Source of the DNA: Candidatus Atribacteria bacterium | GTDB lineage: Bacteria; Atribacterota; Phoenicimicrobiia; Phoenicimicrobiales; Stramentimicrobiaceae | Direction: 5' to 3' | NCBI GenBank assembly: GCA_016934875.1 | Contig: JAFGSC010000202.1 | Location: forward strand, 1-16,005 | DNA: 16,005 nt | Shown: positions 7,756-15,487 of the stretch, piece after piece | Position numbering within the stretch: position 1 is the stretch's first letter | Layout: each line of letters begins with the position of its first letter | Translations under genes and position numbers: made by a program | Notes under the pieces: generated by a model | What the model was told of the DNA's origin: nothing | Seen by the model: the letters and a program-made list of their open reading frames with translations, nothing else | The model's database searches: none

Positions 7756-7927
7756 CTTTTATGTTTTTCATTTTTTCTCAATAGGTCTTTAGTCTTTACA
7801 GAAAAACATAAAAATAACTCCCCTCTCTGACCGTTATTGTTACATATATAGTATATTCCATTTTTCGTAATAATTAATTAAAAAAAATGGTTTTCGGTTA
7901 CTTCTTTATTATTTTTAATTATGTTTA

Positions 7928-8005
7928 TCGTATATTACGTTATATGCATTATACGAATATAGTAATAATAGTTTAAAAAAAAATCGCTTTATTACGATAT
8001 CCGTA
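7928..8005 (-). promoter_or_regulatory. Probable MarR-controlled promoter of the RND operon
   Basis: On the minus strand the -10 TATAAT is at 7953-7948, with TTTAAA or TTAAAC 18 or 17 bases upstream as a weak -35. The spacer and -10 match the MarR promoter at 8651-8673 in 20 of 23 bases. TCGTATA (7928-7934) and TATACGA (7950-7956) form an inverted pair across the -10, and a related TACG…CGTA site is at 7993-8005. The resulting leader would be about 280 bases. Confidence 0.6.
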
Positions 8006-8011
8006 TTTTTC

Positions 8012-8040
8012 ATATATCATAGTTTATAATAACTTGTCAA
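8012..8040 (-). promoter_or_regulatory. Alternative promoter for the RND operon
   Basis: A perfect TTGACA on the minus strand (8040-8035) is followed after 17 bases by ATATAT, or after 18 by TATATG, a fair -10. It lies upstream of the operator-like TACG site at 7993-8005. It could be used instead of, or together with, the TATAAT at 7948-7953. Confidence 0.35.
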
Positions 8041-8135
8041 GTCATTTTTGATATTTTTTAAAAAATGATGCATTATCCGAAAAATATGACCCTATTTTTT
8101 TACTTAATAAATTTATTATAATGGTGAGATAAATA

Positions 8136-8606
8136 CTATGCCTTATGATTTTTTCTTAAATAAAGCAAACTTTCATTTAACCCCCTGAGGCTTTTGCAAA
8201 ATTTCTTTCCCTTATCCGGTAAACGGGATATTAAATTAGAAAATACTTGTACGGATTCCTCACGGTGACGCTGATAATATTTCTTTCCCTGTTCTGATAA
8301 TCCCACCAGGACTACCCTTCTATCTTCTTCTGAATGCACCCTTTTCAAGTAACCTTTTCTCAACAATCGGTCAACTATGCTGGTCATCGTTGTTGGAACA
8401 ACATGAAATATGTTAGACAATTCACTCATGGATGCATTTTGTTTTTTTCCAAGAAATTCAACAAGGTAATGTTCGGTAATATTAAAAGAGGTCGTCTCGG
8501 AAGAAACATATGCTCCAGAAACATGCTCCCACATAATTTCAAGTAAACCGATAAAAAGATCATCAATTTCTGCTCCTAATTTTAAATCTTCATTTATCAC
8601 ATCCAT
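8136..8606 (-). CDS. MarR-family transcriptional regulator
   Basis: A protein of 156 residues with the MarR winged helix-turn-helix layout. N-terminal dimer helices (about 10-40) are followed by a helix-turn-helix (MSELSNIFHVVPTTMTSIVDRLLRKGYLKR, about 60-89). The wing bears EEDRRVVLVGLSEQGKK (93-109) with the conserved Asp-Arg-Arg, and C-terminal helices complete the dimer interface. MarR dimers usually repress their own gene and an adjacent efflux system until a ligand binds. It is transcribed towards the RND operon and ends about 470 bp before it. Its promoter carries a 19-bp palindrome, and the same element recurs ahead of the operon. The ribosome site is poor (AGGCGG close to the ATG), which would keep levels low. 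The ligand is unknown. Confidence 0.9.
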   Translation of the reverse strand: MDVINEDLKLGAEIDDLFIGLLEIMWEHVSGAYVSSETTSFNITEHYLVEFLGKKQNASMSELSNIFHVVPTTMTSIVDRLLRKGYLKRVHSEEDRRVVLVGLSEQGKKYYQRHREESVQVFSNLISRLPDKGKKFCKSLRGLNESLLYLRKNHKA

Positions 8607-8632
8607 TCCGCCTACTCTCTCTTTATTATTGT

Positions 8633-8679
8633 TACGATTATCGTATAATAATTATACGAATTTCATAATAATATGTCAA
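8633..8679 (-). promoter_or_regulatory. Consensus promoter with palindromic operators for the MarR gene
   Basis: On the minus strand TTGACA (8679-8674), a 17-base spacer and TATAAT (8656-8651) form a perfect sigma-70 promoter. The -10 lies inside the palindrome TCGTATAATAATTATACGA (8641-8659; nine-base arms, one central base). A second perfect palindrome, TACGATTATCGTA (8633-8645), overlaps it. A repressor bound here would block polymerase, which suggests autorepression by the MarR product. Confidence 0.8.
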
Positions 8680-8753
8680 ATATTTATTTAACTACACTAC
8701 AATTCTCTCCTACCCATTAGTTTTTGTGGCAAAAGAATCATTTTTATAATTTT

Positions 8754-9033
8754 TTATCGATTATCTTCAAGTGTGTACTTATTACCCAATTCAAGTCTGG
8801 CTTTTTGAGTCACATCCGGAAAAATAATGATTTCACTTTAGTATATCCATCACGGTTAAATTCGAAGGTTTTTCTTAATCTCAATTTTAAAACAATATAT
8901 TCTTTTGCAATATGCGGATTTTTAACTAAATGATCTCTGGATAAAACTCATTCCAGTCACCGGCATGACGAACATGAACATGGTAGACCTGTCCTTTAAA
9001 TCCTTCAGGCGTATACCCATTTATAAACATCAT
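8754..9033 (-). pseudogene. GrpB (UPF0157) family remnant
   Basis: The C-terminal part of a GrpB-family protein (nucleotidyltransferase-like fold) can be read across frames. From 9033, INGYTPEGFKGQVYHVHVRH and AGDWNEFY are followed by a shift near 8935. RDHLVKNPHIAKEYIVLKLR, then FEFNRDGYTKVKS, come next, and after a second shift near 8815 VTQKARLELGNKYTLEDNR ends at TAA 8754-8756. The GYTPEGF…H.HVR..GDW block and the LK..L…F..NRDGYT…K stretch are characteristic. The N-terminal half is missing or too decayed to follow. Confidence 0.75.
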
Positions 9034-9387
9034 ATAAAGTGGAGTATATGATCCTCTTATGCTCTTTTAGATTTATGATCTTGCTTCTATCTCTTATTCC
9101 GTCTATAAGAGCCACTTTTTATAGGCTTCTTCCCATAAGATGAGGAGTAGAGGTCAGAGGAACATCCGGCAGTTCAAATCGAGTCACAAAGATTGAATCT
9201 TTTGACAGACCCCGGAAGCCACAAATATTCCTCCGGCCATATAGTTTATTCTTGCTTAAAGAAAGTTATTTGCCTATACTGATGTTTTTAGATTATTCTA
9301 TAGTTGTAAAATAATAGCTTTGAAACGTTTTTTCAATGATAGACCCCATTAGTTTATCAAATTAAATATAATAAACTATCTTCACCT
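9034..9387. other. Unassigned decayed stretch
   Basis: No intact gene. On the minus strand a short reading near 9245-9120 contains GLSKDSIFVTRFELPDVPLT, which looks protein-like but is closed by stops. I could not match it to GrpB or another family. It may be the eroded end of a neighbouring gene. Confidence 0.3.
9350..9378 (-). terminator. Weak stem-loop after the sugar operon
   Basis: TAGTTTAT (9350-9357) and ATAAACTA (9371-9378) pair across 13 bases, starting 10 bp past the last gene of the sugar cluster. The stem is AT-rich and no T-run follows on the minus strand, so termination here is doubtful. Confidence 0.3.
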
Positions 9388-10245
9388 TTATTTAATTTCC
9401 TTTGCAATTGCTTTCAAATTTTTTAGACCTTCCACTGCCAAAGCTTCTCCCGAATCAGCAAGTTTTCGCCAGATTGCACATAAACTGTTTAATTCTTCAA
9501 AGCCAGGATCGAAAGATTCAATAACAAGCGGACCAGCATATCCTATATCTTTTAATGCTGTAAAAAATTCTTTCCAGGGTACAAGTCCCGTTCCGGGTAT
9601 ACCTCTATTACTCTCACATACATGAACATAGCCTAAATACTCTTTCCCGCATGTTTCTACTGCTCCTCTAAAGCTTTGTTCCTCTCTAATCATATGAAAA
9701 GAATCTAAATGAACCTTTATATTATCAATTCCAACATCTTTACAATAACGAACAGCATCTTCGGCAACATTTAAAAAATGCGTTTCAAACCGGTTAACAC
9801 ATTCAACTGCAATTACCAATTCACCTTTTTCTTTTGCATAGTTTGCTACTTCTTTCATAGCATTAACTGACCAATTCCACTCCTGCTCTGTCCTTGGTTT
9901 TCCCGTAAGATAACCCCAAGCCGCATAATTTACACCGCCTAAGATTTTTGAACCTAATTCAATATTTAAATCCACCAAAAGCTTTAAATTCTTTATTCCA
10001 TTTTCCCTAACTTGAGGGTCAGGGGAAATTAAATTTGTTTCTTTGCTTAATGTAGTACTGGTAACTATATCAAGTCCGACATTTTCAATTTTTTCTTTTA
10101 CTAACTGTATAGGAAAAGTCTCGGGATGAGCAATGGCAATATCAATAGTTTCAAAACCTAATTCCTTTGCTTTAGGTATAATCCATAAATCTTCCTTTGA
10201 AAAGTTTTCCGACCAGATAAAAGAATCAACCCCAAATTTAAACAT
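9388..10245 (-). CDS. TIM-barrel sugar epimerase, tagatose/psicose 3-epimerase-like
   Basis: A cytoplasmic protein of 285 residues of the AP-endonuclease-2-like sugar isomerase/epimerase family (PF01261 type). The metal-binding set of the D-tagatose 3-epimerase group is present in order: Glu148 (VIAVECVNRFE), Asp181 (KVHLDSFHM), His208 (GYVHVCESNRG) and Glu243 (LVIESFDPG). Arg214 is also present in the segment that contacts substrate in that group. Length fits the family (about 290). AAGGAG lies ten bases before the ATG. It is 75 bp after the SIS isomerase gene and is the last gene of the sugar cluster. It most likely interconverts ketoses at C3. The true substrate, and whether it is phosphorylated, cannot be told. 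Confidence 0.85.
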   Translation of the reverse strand: MFKFGVDSFIWSENFSKEDLWIIPKAKELGFETIDIAIAHPETFPIQLVKEKIENVGLDIVTSTTLSKETNLISPDPQVRENGIKNLKLLVDLNIELGSKILGGVNYAAWGYLTGKPRTEQEWNWSVNAMKEVANYAKEKGELVIAVECVNRFETHFLNVAEDAVRYCKDVGIDNIKVHLDSFHMIREEQSFRGAVETCGKEYLGYVHVCESNRGIPGTGLVPWKEFFTALKDIGYAGPLVIESFDPGFEELNSLCAIWRKLADSGEALAVEGLKNLKAIAKEIK

Positions 10246-10320
10246 TTAACCTGTTCTCCTTTTAAATTATTTAATTACCATTTTATTTCAAATATTTTCC
10301 TAAAATCAGAAATAATAAAT

Positions 10321-10878
10321 TTATTCAAGGTTCCTATGACGGCTCTCCATTTCTTCTTTAGTGGTCCCAAGCCGGCTCATTAAATCCATGATAATCATAT
10401 CAAACAATATCAATAAGCTTTGTTCAAAGAGATTTCCCATTAGCTGATTTGAAGGCACCACATCAGCGGTCCCGAGATATACATGTGCAGGCAGGAATAG
10501 CACATTATCTGCAGCTCTGGGGGTTTTTTTGTCAGAATCCCCTGTCACAACCGATACTCTTGCCCCTCGCTTTTTTGCTTTTTCGACAACATAATGTATG
10601 TGCCCGATTTCGCCGCATCCACTCGTAGCGATAAGTAAATCTCCCTCACTGATTGCGGGAGTCGTTTCATCCCAAATCCAGTGGCTTTCAATACCAAGGT
10701 GCATTAAACGCATTGCAAAGGCCTTGGTTGATAAGCCTTCTCTCCCAACGCCAACTAGTATAATCTTTTTCGCCTTCATAATTTCTGAGACAAAACACTC
10801 AACCTCAGAAAGATCAACGCGATCAAATACCTTACCGAGTTCCTTAATGATTGTATTCGCTTGCTGATGGTAGTCCAT
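10321..10878 (-). CDS. SIS-domain sugar-phosphate isomerase, HxlB-like
   Basis: A protein of 185 residues with one SIS domain, the usual length of 6-phospho-3-hexuloisomerase. Features are IILVGVGREGLSTKAFAMRL (39-58), ATSGCGEIGH (84-93), the family block QLMGNLFEQSLLILFD (145-160) and the tail MESRHRNLE. The frame opens at 10965, but the ATG at 10878 has AGAAGGAGG eight bases upstream and gives the family length. Its start lies one base past the TGA of the upstream epimerase, so the two are coupled. HxlB turns 3-hexulose-6-phosphate into fructose-6-phosphate, but no hexulose-phosphate synthase is in the window, and the phosphate loop has Cys and Ile in SGCGEI where SGSGET is usual. The substrate may therefore differ from HxlB. 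Confidence 0.85.
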   Translation of the reverse strand: MDYHQQANTIIKELGKVFDRVDLSEVECFVSEIMKAKKIILVGVGREGLSTKAFAMRLMHLGIESHWIWDETTPAISEGDLLIATSGCGEIGHIHYVVEKAKKRGARVSVVTGDSDKKTPRAADNVLFLPAHVYLGTADVVPSNQLMGNLFEQSLLILFDMIIMDLMSRLGTTKEEMESRHRNLE

Positions 10879-10879
10879 A

Positions 10880-11779
10880 TCAATAACCTCCTTCTCCGAG
10901 AGAACTTTGTAACATATGCATGGTTTTCCGAATATCATCATAGACATTTTCATCTGTTTCTTCAAATGGATAAATTACCTCGACATATTGTACTAAATCA
11001 TTCAAATTATATTTTTCAATAACATACCGAATTGAGTTAATATTAAGCTTCCCATCATGAGCAAAACTCCAGTGACGATCAAGTAGTCCATCAGTTTGTT
11101 GAAGGTGAAAGCAGTCTATATATAGTCGGCATTTATCGAGCCAATTTTCCATATCCGCCTGCTCCTTAAGAAAGGGTTCTAATATGGCATGCCCCCAATC
11201 AACTAAAAGTCGCACTGGTACATCAGTTGTTCCATCAAGATCCTGCATTAATTTAAGGGAATTCTTGGGATTATTAGGAAATTCTGCAAAAAGGGGGGTT
11301 GGCTCTATAATAATTTTTTCTAGTCCCATTTTCTTTGCATAAGCAGCAAGATCGCGTACTAAGTCGAGGACAATACTATAAATTTCTTCTCGTCTTTTTT
11401 CATCATATGCATCATTATGGGTCATGCCCCCAAGCGGCGTACCTATAGAACTTGATTCCATAACAGCAGACATATCGATGGCACGTTTAAAGAAATCTAA
11501 AGATATCTTACGCTGCTCAGCCGTAGGCGCCATTAGCTGAGGATAGGTATAAGACGCTAAACCACCGAAAGTACCAGCAAGGACTAAACCTTCTTTTTTA
11601 AAAGCTTGGCTCCACTCTCGCGCAATCTTGTCGCGCTGACGGGAAGGCCACCAAGGATTAAGCAAGTCCCAGGTAAATTGAATATACTTAGTCTCCAAGT
11701 CATTTCTAATCATCGAAGAAAGATATTTTGGTTCTAACCATCGTTTTACAGCGAATGATAGATTTAATCCTATCTTCAT
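10880..11779 (-). CDS. TIM-barrel sugar-phosphate isomerase/epimerase
   Basis: A protein of 299 residues of the xylose-isomerase-like TIM-barrel superfamily. A metal-binding tetrad is visible as Glu159 (KIIIEPTP), Asp194 (RLLVDWGHA), His225 (YIDCFHLQQTDG) and Glu267 (QYVEVIYPFE). The N-terminus (MKIGLNLSFAVKRW…YIQFTWDLL) and PLGGMTHNDA at 115-124 recall the epimerases of erythrulose phosphate found in erythritol and threitol pathways. That likeness is from memory and is not firm. AGGAGG lies six bases before the ATG. It follows the permease by 10 bp and is coupled to the SIS isomerase. With a DhaL-type kinase upstream, a role on a phosphorylated short-chain ketose is the best guess. Confidence 0.8.
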   Translation of the reverse strand: MKIGLNLSFAVKRWLEPKYLSSMIRNDLETKYIQFTWDLLNPWWPSRQRDKIAREWSQAFKKEGLVLAGTFGGLASYTYPQLMAPTAEQRKISLDFFKRAIDMSAVMESSSIGTPLGGMTHNDAYDEKRREEIYSIVLDLVRDLAAYAKKMGLEKIIIEPTPLFAEFPNNPKNSLKLMQDLDGTTDVPVRLLVDWGHAILEPFLKEQADMENWLDKCRLYIDCFHLQQTDGLLDRHWSFAHDGKLNINSIRYVIEKYNLNDLVQYVEVIYPFEETDENVYDDIRKTMHMLQSSLGEGGY

Positions 11780-11789
11780 AATATTCCTC

Positions 11790-12773
11790 CTAAATATTTT
11801 TCTTTCTTAAAGCTCCCATCCGAGATATAGAATCTAATGCAACAGCTCCTACAATAATTACTCCGCTTACAGCAGTTTGCCAATAAACCGATACACCGTA
11901 TAGTACAATTATGTTCTCTATCACCCCAATGATGGTTGCCCCAACTAGTGCCCCTGCTGGGTTACCAATACCTCCTGTCAAAGCAACACCACCTATAACA
12001 GCGGCTGCTATTGAATTTAAAACCCAGAGTTCACCGATAGCAGGTTGAGATGAACCGAGTCGCGCAACCATAATCATTCCGGCTAACGCAGCCAATAAAC
12101 CAGTAATCATAAAAGTTGTTATTCTAATAAAATTAACTTTTATGCCAAGTATCCATGAAGCCTCTTTGCTATTACCTACTGCATACATATAACGACCAAA
12201 TGGTGTGTACTTCGTTAGAAATACAATTAATACCAGCACTACAAGCATGATAATGAAAGGCAAGGGAATATTAAAGAGATAACCTTGACCCAGAAAATAA
12301 ATCTCTTTGGGAATGTCCGTAATTGCTCTTCCTTCTGACATTACCAAATTGATTCCTTTATATATACCGGCTGTTCCGATTGTGACTATTAATGAGCTAA
12401 GTTTCAGGTGAACCGTGATAAGTCCATTGAGCATTCCCAATATGGCACCTAAAAGTAGGCATAGAATTAATGATAAATAAGGATTAATACCAACGTTTAC
12501 CATTAATATTCCTCCAATAACTCCACAGAGACCAGCGATAGACCCTACTGATAAATCGATTTCCCCAAGTAATAACAAGCAGCCTTGGCCAACTGCAACG
12601 ATACTAACGAAAGCAAGCGAACGTATTACTGCTTTCAAATTATAAGCAGTTAAAAAATAAGGGGATGATAAAGATGCGATAACAATCATCAACCCTAATA
12701 CAGCCATAATACCACTTATTTGTTTTTCTTTTAGAATGCTACCTAGTATTTTGATGATATTTTCTTTTTTCAT
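11790..12773 (-). CDS. Sugar ABC transporter permease, RbsC type
   Basis: An inner-membrane permease of 327 residues of the CUT2 (ribose/galactose/autoinducer-2) class, with roughly eight to ten hydrophobic segments. SVGSIAGLCGVIGGILMVNV near 76-95 and the C-terminal GNPAGALVGATIIGVIENII block, which contacts the ATPase, are typical. Its ATG overlaps the ATPase stop by three bases within an ATGA junction (12770-12773), so translation is coupled. CUT2 systems use a single permease gene as a homodimer, in line with finding only one here. The substrate is not predictable from the permease. Confidence 0.9.
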   Translation of the reverse strand: MKKENIIKILGSILKEKQISGIMAVLGLMIVIASLSSPYFLTAYNLKAVIRSLAFVSIVAVGQGCLLLLGEIDLSVGSIAGLCGVIGGILMVNVGINPYLSLILCLLLGAILGMLNGLITVHLKLSSLIVTIGTAGIYKGINLVMSEGRAITDIPKEIYFLGQGYLFNIPLPFIIMLVVLVLIVFLTKYTPFGRYMYAVGNSKEASWILGIKVNFIRITTFMITGLLAALAGMIMVARLGSSQPAIGELWVLNSIAAAVIGGVALTGGIGNPAGALVGATIIGVIENIIVLYGVSVYWQTAVSGVIIVGAVALDSISRMGALRKKNI

Positions 12774-14290
12774 AATATACTCTCCGTACTATTTTTGATA
12801 TTCTCACCTAATATAGAATTTAATATCTCCGATTCTTTAGTATTTTCTGTTTCGAACTCTCCTACTTTTTCCCCATTATACACCGTAATAATTCGGTTAG
12901 AACACCTTAAGAGCTCTTCAAGCTCTGATGAAACAAGGATTATGCTTATCCCTTCCTCATCTACTATTTTCTTCATCATTCTATATAAATCATTCTTTGT
13001 CCCTACATCAATTCCCTTCGTTGGTTCATCAAATATAAGTATTTTTGGCATACAAAACATAGCACGTCCAATGATTACCTTTTGTTGATTACCACCGCTT
13101 AAATATATAATCTGTCTTTTAATCGACGGAGTCTTTATATCATAAGAAGAAATTACTTTTTCTACTAAATTTCGCTCTTTTAGTGAGGAGATGACGAGAC
13201 CATTTGAAATTTTATCAATGAGGGCTATGCCAATATTGTGTTGAACACTTAATAAAGGTAAAATTCCTTGCCGCTTTCTTTCCTCAGGAAGATAGAATAA
13301 TCCCATACGTATAGAGAAATTCGTGTTACCAAACTTCCACGGTTTACCTTCGAACTTTACATTTCCAGACTTTACAGGTAAAAGTCCAAAAATCGTTTGC
13401 ATAATTTCAGACCGACCCGCACCTACAAGACCAGAAAAGCCTAAAATTTCGCCTTTGTGGAGATTAAAACTAATATTGGAAAAACCTAACCCGGATAAAC
13501 CATGGACCTCAAGAATAATATCTTCCTTTTTTCTCTTTTTAGGACGAAAGGTACTTTCTTCATTGATATCTCTCGCGGACATTTTAGTAATAACCCAGCG
13601 CCTATCAATATCCTTGATTCTCGAATAACCAACTTTCTCTCCGTTACGAAGGACGGTAATCTCATCACATATATCAAATACTTCATCGAGCTTATGAGAA
13701 ATAAAAATAATAGCTTTATCTTCTGTTTTTAATTTACGAATCGCATTGAATAAACAAGTCGTACCACTCATTGTCAGGCTCGTAGTAGGCTCATCAAGAA
13801 TAATGATCTTGAAATATTTATTTACAAATGCTCGAGCAACCTGAAGCAACTGCTGATTTGATATGGAAATGTTTTTTACAAGATTATTCGGATCCACATT
13901 GATATTGAATTTTTCAAGCCAGGGTATGGCTGCGCGATAAAGTTTTCTCATATTTACAAAAGTATCCTCAAATCCGGATTTTCGAAAAGGTATAAACAAG
14001 TTTTCCGCAACAGTCATGTTTTGAAAAATATCTAACTCTTGAGGTACAAATGTAACTTTTTCAAATAATTTATTATTACGATGGTCAATTGCCTCTTTGC
14101 CTTCAATAAGTATTTCTCCTTTATCAGGCTGATAAATGCCAGTCAATATCTTAACTAGTGTGCTTTTTCCGGCTCCATTCTCGCCAATAATGCCATGAAT
14201 TTTTTTTGTTTCGAAAGCTACACTCACATCTTTGAGAGCAACTACACCCGGAAATGACTTTGTAATATTATGTGCTTCTAATATTCGCAT
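12770..14290 (-). CDS. Sugar ABC transporter ATP-binding protein, RbsA type
   Basis: A protein of 506 residues with two tandem ABC domains, as in RbsA/MglA of CUT2 importers. Domain 1 has Walker A GENGAGKST near 36-44, the degenerate signature ISNQQLLQVARAF, and Walker B IIILDEPTTSL. Domain 2 has a degenerate Walker A GLVGAGRSE, the strong signature LSGGNQQKVIIGRAM, and Walker B ILIFDEPTKGID. This asymmetry is normal for the family. The frame opens at 14302, but that ATG lies inside the GAGG ribosome site of the ATG at 14290, which I take as the start. It is separated from the binding-protein gene by a stem-loop and overlaps the permease gene. Confidence 0.92.
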   Translation of the reverse strand: MRILEAHNITKSFPGVVALKDVSVAFETKKIHGIIGENGAGKSTLVKILTGIYQPDKGEILIEGKEAIDHRNNKLFEKVTFVPQELDIFQNMTVAENLFIPFRKSGFEDTFVNMRKLYRAAIPWLEKFNINVDPNNLVKNISISNQQLLQVARAFVNKYFKIIILDEPTTSLTMSGTTCLFNAIRKLKTEDKAIIFISHKLDEVFDICDEITVLRNGEKVGYSRIKDIDRRWVITKMSARDINEESTFRPKKRKKEDIILEVHGLSGLGFSNISFNLHKGEILGFSGLVGAGRSEIMQTIFGLLPVKSGNVKFEGKPWKFGNTNFSIRMGLFYLPEERKRQGILPLLSVQHNIGIALIDKISNGLVISSLKERNLVEKVISSYDIKTPSIKRQIIYLSGGNQQKVIIGRAMFCMPKILIFDEPTKGIDVGTKNDLYRMMKKIVDEEGISIILVSSELEELLRCSNRIITVYNGEKVGEFETENTKESEILNSILGENIKNSTESIL

Positions 14291-14318
14291 TTTTAACCTC
14301 ATTAAAATTATAATTAAC

Positions 14319-14356
14319 AGGGGTTGTTAAGTTTTAAAAGAACCTAGACAACCCCT
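14319..14356 (-). promoter_or_regulatory. Stem-loop between binding-protein and ATPase genes
   Basis: AGGGGTTGT (14319-14327) and ACAACCCCT (14348-14356) form a nine-pair stem over a 20-base loop. It begins 45 bp past the binding-protein stop. Such hairpins usually protect the 3' end of the binding-protein message or cut read-through, giving more binding protein than transporter. The sequence after the stem (GTTAATTATAATTTT) is T-rich but not a clean run. Confidence 0.6.
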
Positions 14357-14400
14357 ATTGTTTGAGCATTAGCTATCATTAAGTATTTCTACCGCAAAAC

Positions 14401-15351
14401 TTATTCTGCTCTGTAAGTATCAACGTTATCTTGAGTGATAATCGCAATACCGGTATCAATCCATTTAGGTGTAGGTTGGCCTAATGCTTGCATCCACATT
14501 GCGGTAACAGCCCAGGCGCCCTGCATATACGGTTTCGTAGATGAGGAAGATTCCACCACACCTTCTTTGATCAAAACAAGTAACTGGTCTAAACTATCCA
14601 ACCCAACACTTAGGACTTTATCGACTTTACCTGCTTCTTTAATTGCAATTCCAATACCAATGGGTCCGGCTGCGTCACAAGAAACAAATCCACCAAGATC
14701 GGGATGAGCAGCAATAATTGATGCAGCTTGTTGCTGTGCTGTTTCAATACTATCATTATCAATTCCCTCGGCTACAAGCTCAATGTCAGGATATTTTTCG
14801 AAGGTTGCCTTATGAGCCAGATATCGAATATGGTGATTTATAGCAGTTGGGAAACCTCTCATAATTGCAACTTTACCTTTACCTCCGAGAAGTTCTACTA
14901 GCCGTTCGGAAGCAATCTGTGCCTGTTCTGCAAAATCATTACCAACACTGGTTAAACCCCAATCGTCTGGTGCTTTGGTATCAAATCCAACAACTTTAAT
15001 TCCCAGACTCAAAACTGATTCTACAACAGCTTTATTACCGGCAGCATCAAGAAGATCTATTGTAATACCATCTGGTCTAGTTGCAGCTGCTTGTTCAAGA
15101 ATGTTATTCTGTAATACAACATCTGCTTGTGCAGGTGCTCTATAATCAATTACAAATTTATCACCAGTTTGTTCTTCAAGTAATAGAGCTTGCTCCTTTG
15201 CTCCTTCAACTACTTGATCAAACCACGGATGTACGCATTTAGGAATAATTACAAAACGAAATTCCCTTCCTGCGGCACTCACTGTACTAAGTATGCTTAG
15301 AACAAGTACAATAATTAAAAACAACCCAAATATATGCTTCATATTTCTCAT
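14401..15351 (-). CDS. Periplasmic sugar-binding protein, RbsB type
   Basis: A secreted protein of 316 residues. The signal peptide is MRNMKHIFGLFLIIVLVLSI followed by LSTVSA, with cleavage near residue 26. The mature part is a type-1 periplasmic-binding fold (Peripla_BP_4): FVIIPKCVHPWFDQVVEGAK after the first strand, a hinge region with IKVVGFDTKAPDD, VAIMRGFPTAINHH, and a domain-2 strand LGGFVSCDAAGPIGIGIAI. It delivers a sugar to the RbsC-type permease. AAGGAG lies nine bases before the ATG. It heads the uptake operon, behind a long leader with two inverted repeats. The ligand cannot be read from sequence; the downstream epimerases and isomerase suggest a ketose or a polyol/aldose feeding into one. 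Confidence 0.92.
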   Translation of the reverse strand: MRNMKHIFGLFLIIVLVLSILSTVSAAGREFRFVIIPKCVHPWFDQVVEGAKEQALLLEEQTGDKFVIDYRAPAQADVVLQNNILEQAAATRPDGITIDLLDAAGNKAVVESVLSLGIKVVGFDTKAPDDWGLTSVGNDFAEQAQIASERLVELLGGKGKVAIMRGFPTAINHHIRYLAHKATFEKYPDIELVAEGIDNDSIETAQQQAASIIAAHPDLGGFVSCDAAGPIGIGIAIKEAGKVDKVLSVGLDSLDQLLVLIKEGVVESSSSTKPYMQGAWAVTAMWMQALGQPTPKWIDTGIAIITQDNVDTYRAE

Positions 15352-15377
15352 AATTATTTTCTCCTTTTTAATTTTTA

Positions 15378-15403
15378 TAGTATTGAAATAGATTACAATA
15401 CTA
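15378..15403. repeat. Inverted repeat just upstream of the binding-protein gene
   Basis: TAGTATTG (15378-15385) and CAATACTA (15396-15403) are exact complements separated by ten bases, about 27 bp before the ATG. It may be an operator or a leader hairpin near the ribosome site. Confidence 0.5.
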
Positions 15404-15418
15404 ATTTTTCACAAAATG

Positions 15419-15432
15419 TTTTGTTAACAAAA
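15419..15432. promoter_or_regulatory. Perfect 14-bp palindrome, candidate operator
   Basis: TTTTGTTAACAAAA is its own reverse complement. It lies 67 bp before the binding-protein ATG. Even palindromes of this size at sugar operons are usually repressor sites (LacI, ROK or similar), but no regulator gene is in the window. Confidence 0.45.
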
Positions 15433-15487
15433 ATTCTATCTGTCAATATTTTTTCAAAAAAACTTTTTGCACTACAAACTTTTTTAA

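Noticed and set aside
8053..8118. AT-only palindromes ATTTTTTAAAAAAT and TAATAAATTTATTA after the MarR gene as terminators
   Set aside because: Pure A/T palindromes arise easily in this composition, the stems would be weak, and no T-run follows.
8724..8933. 69-codon plus-strand frame
   Set aside because: It is antisense to the GrpB remnant, whose minus-strand blocks are recognisable.
13486..13686. 66-codon minus-strand frame inside the ATPase gene
   Set aside because: It is an out-of-frame shadow of the ATPase coding sequence with no motif.
12795..13732. Several plus-strand frames of 76-101 codons across the ATPase gene
   Set aside because: They are antisense to a well-supported two-domain ABC ATPase and lack ribosome sites and recognisable motifs.
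15441..15446. Perfect TTGACA on the minus strand as promoter of the sugar operon
   Set aside because: At 16-18 bases downstream there is only CAAAAC-like sequence, not a -10; the TATAAT at 15488-15493 is a better candidate.
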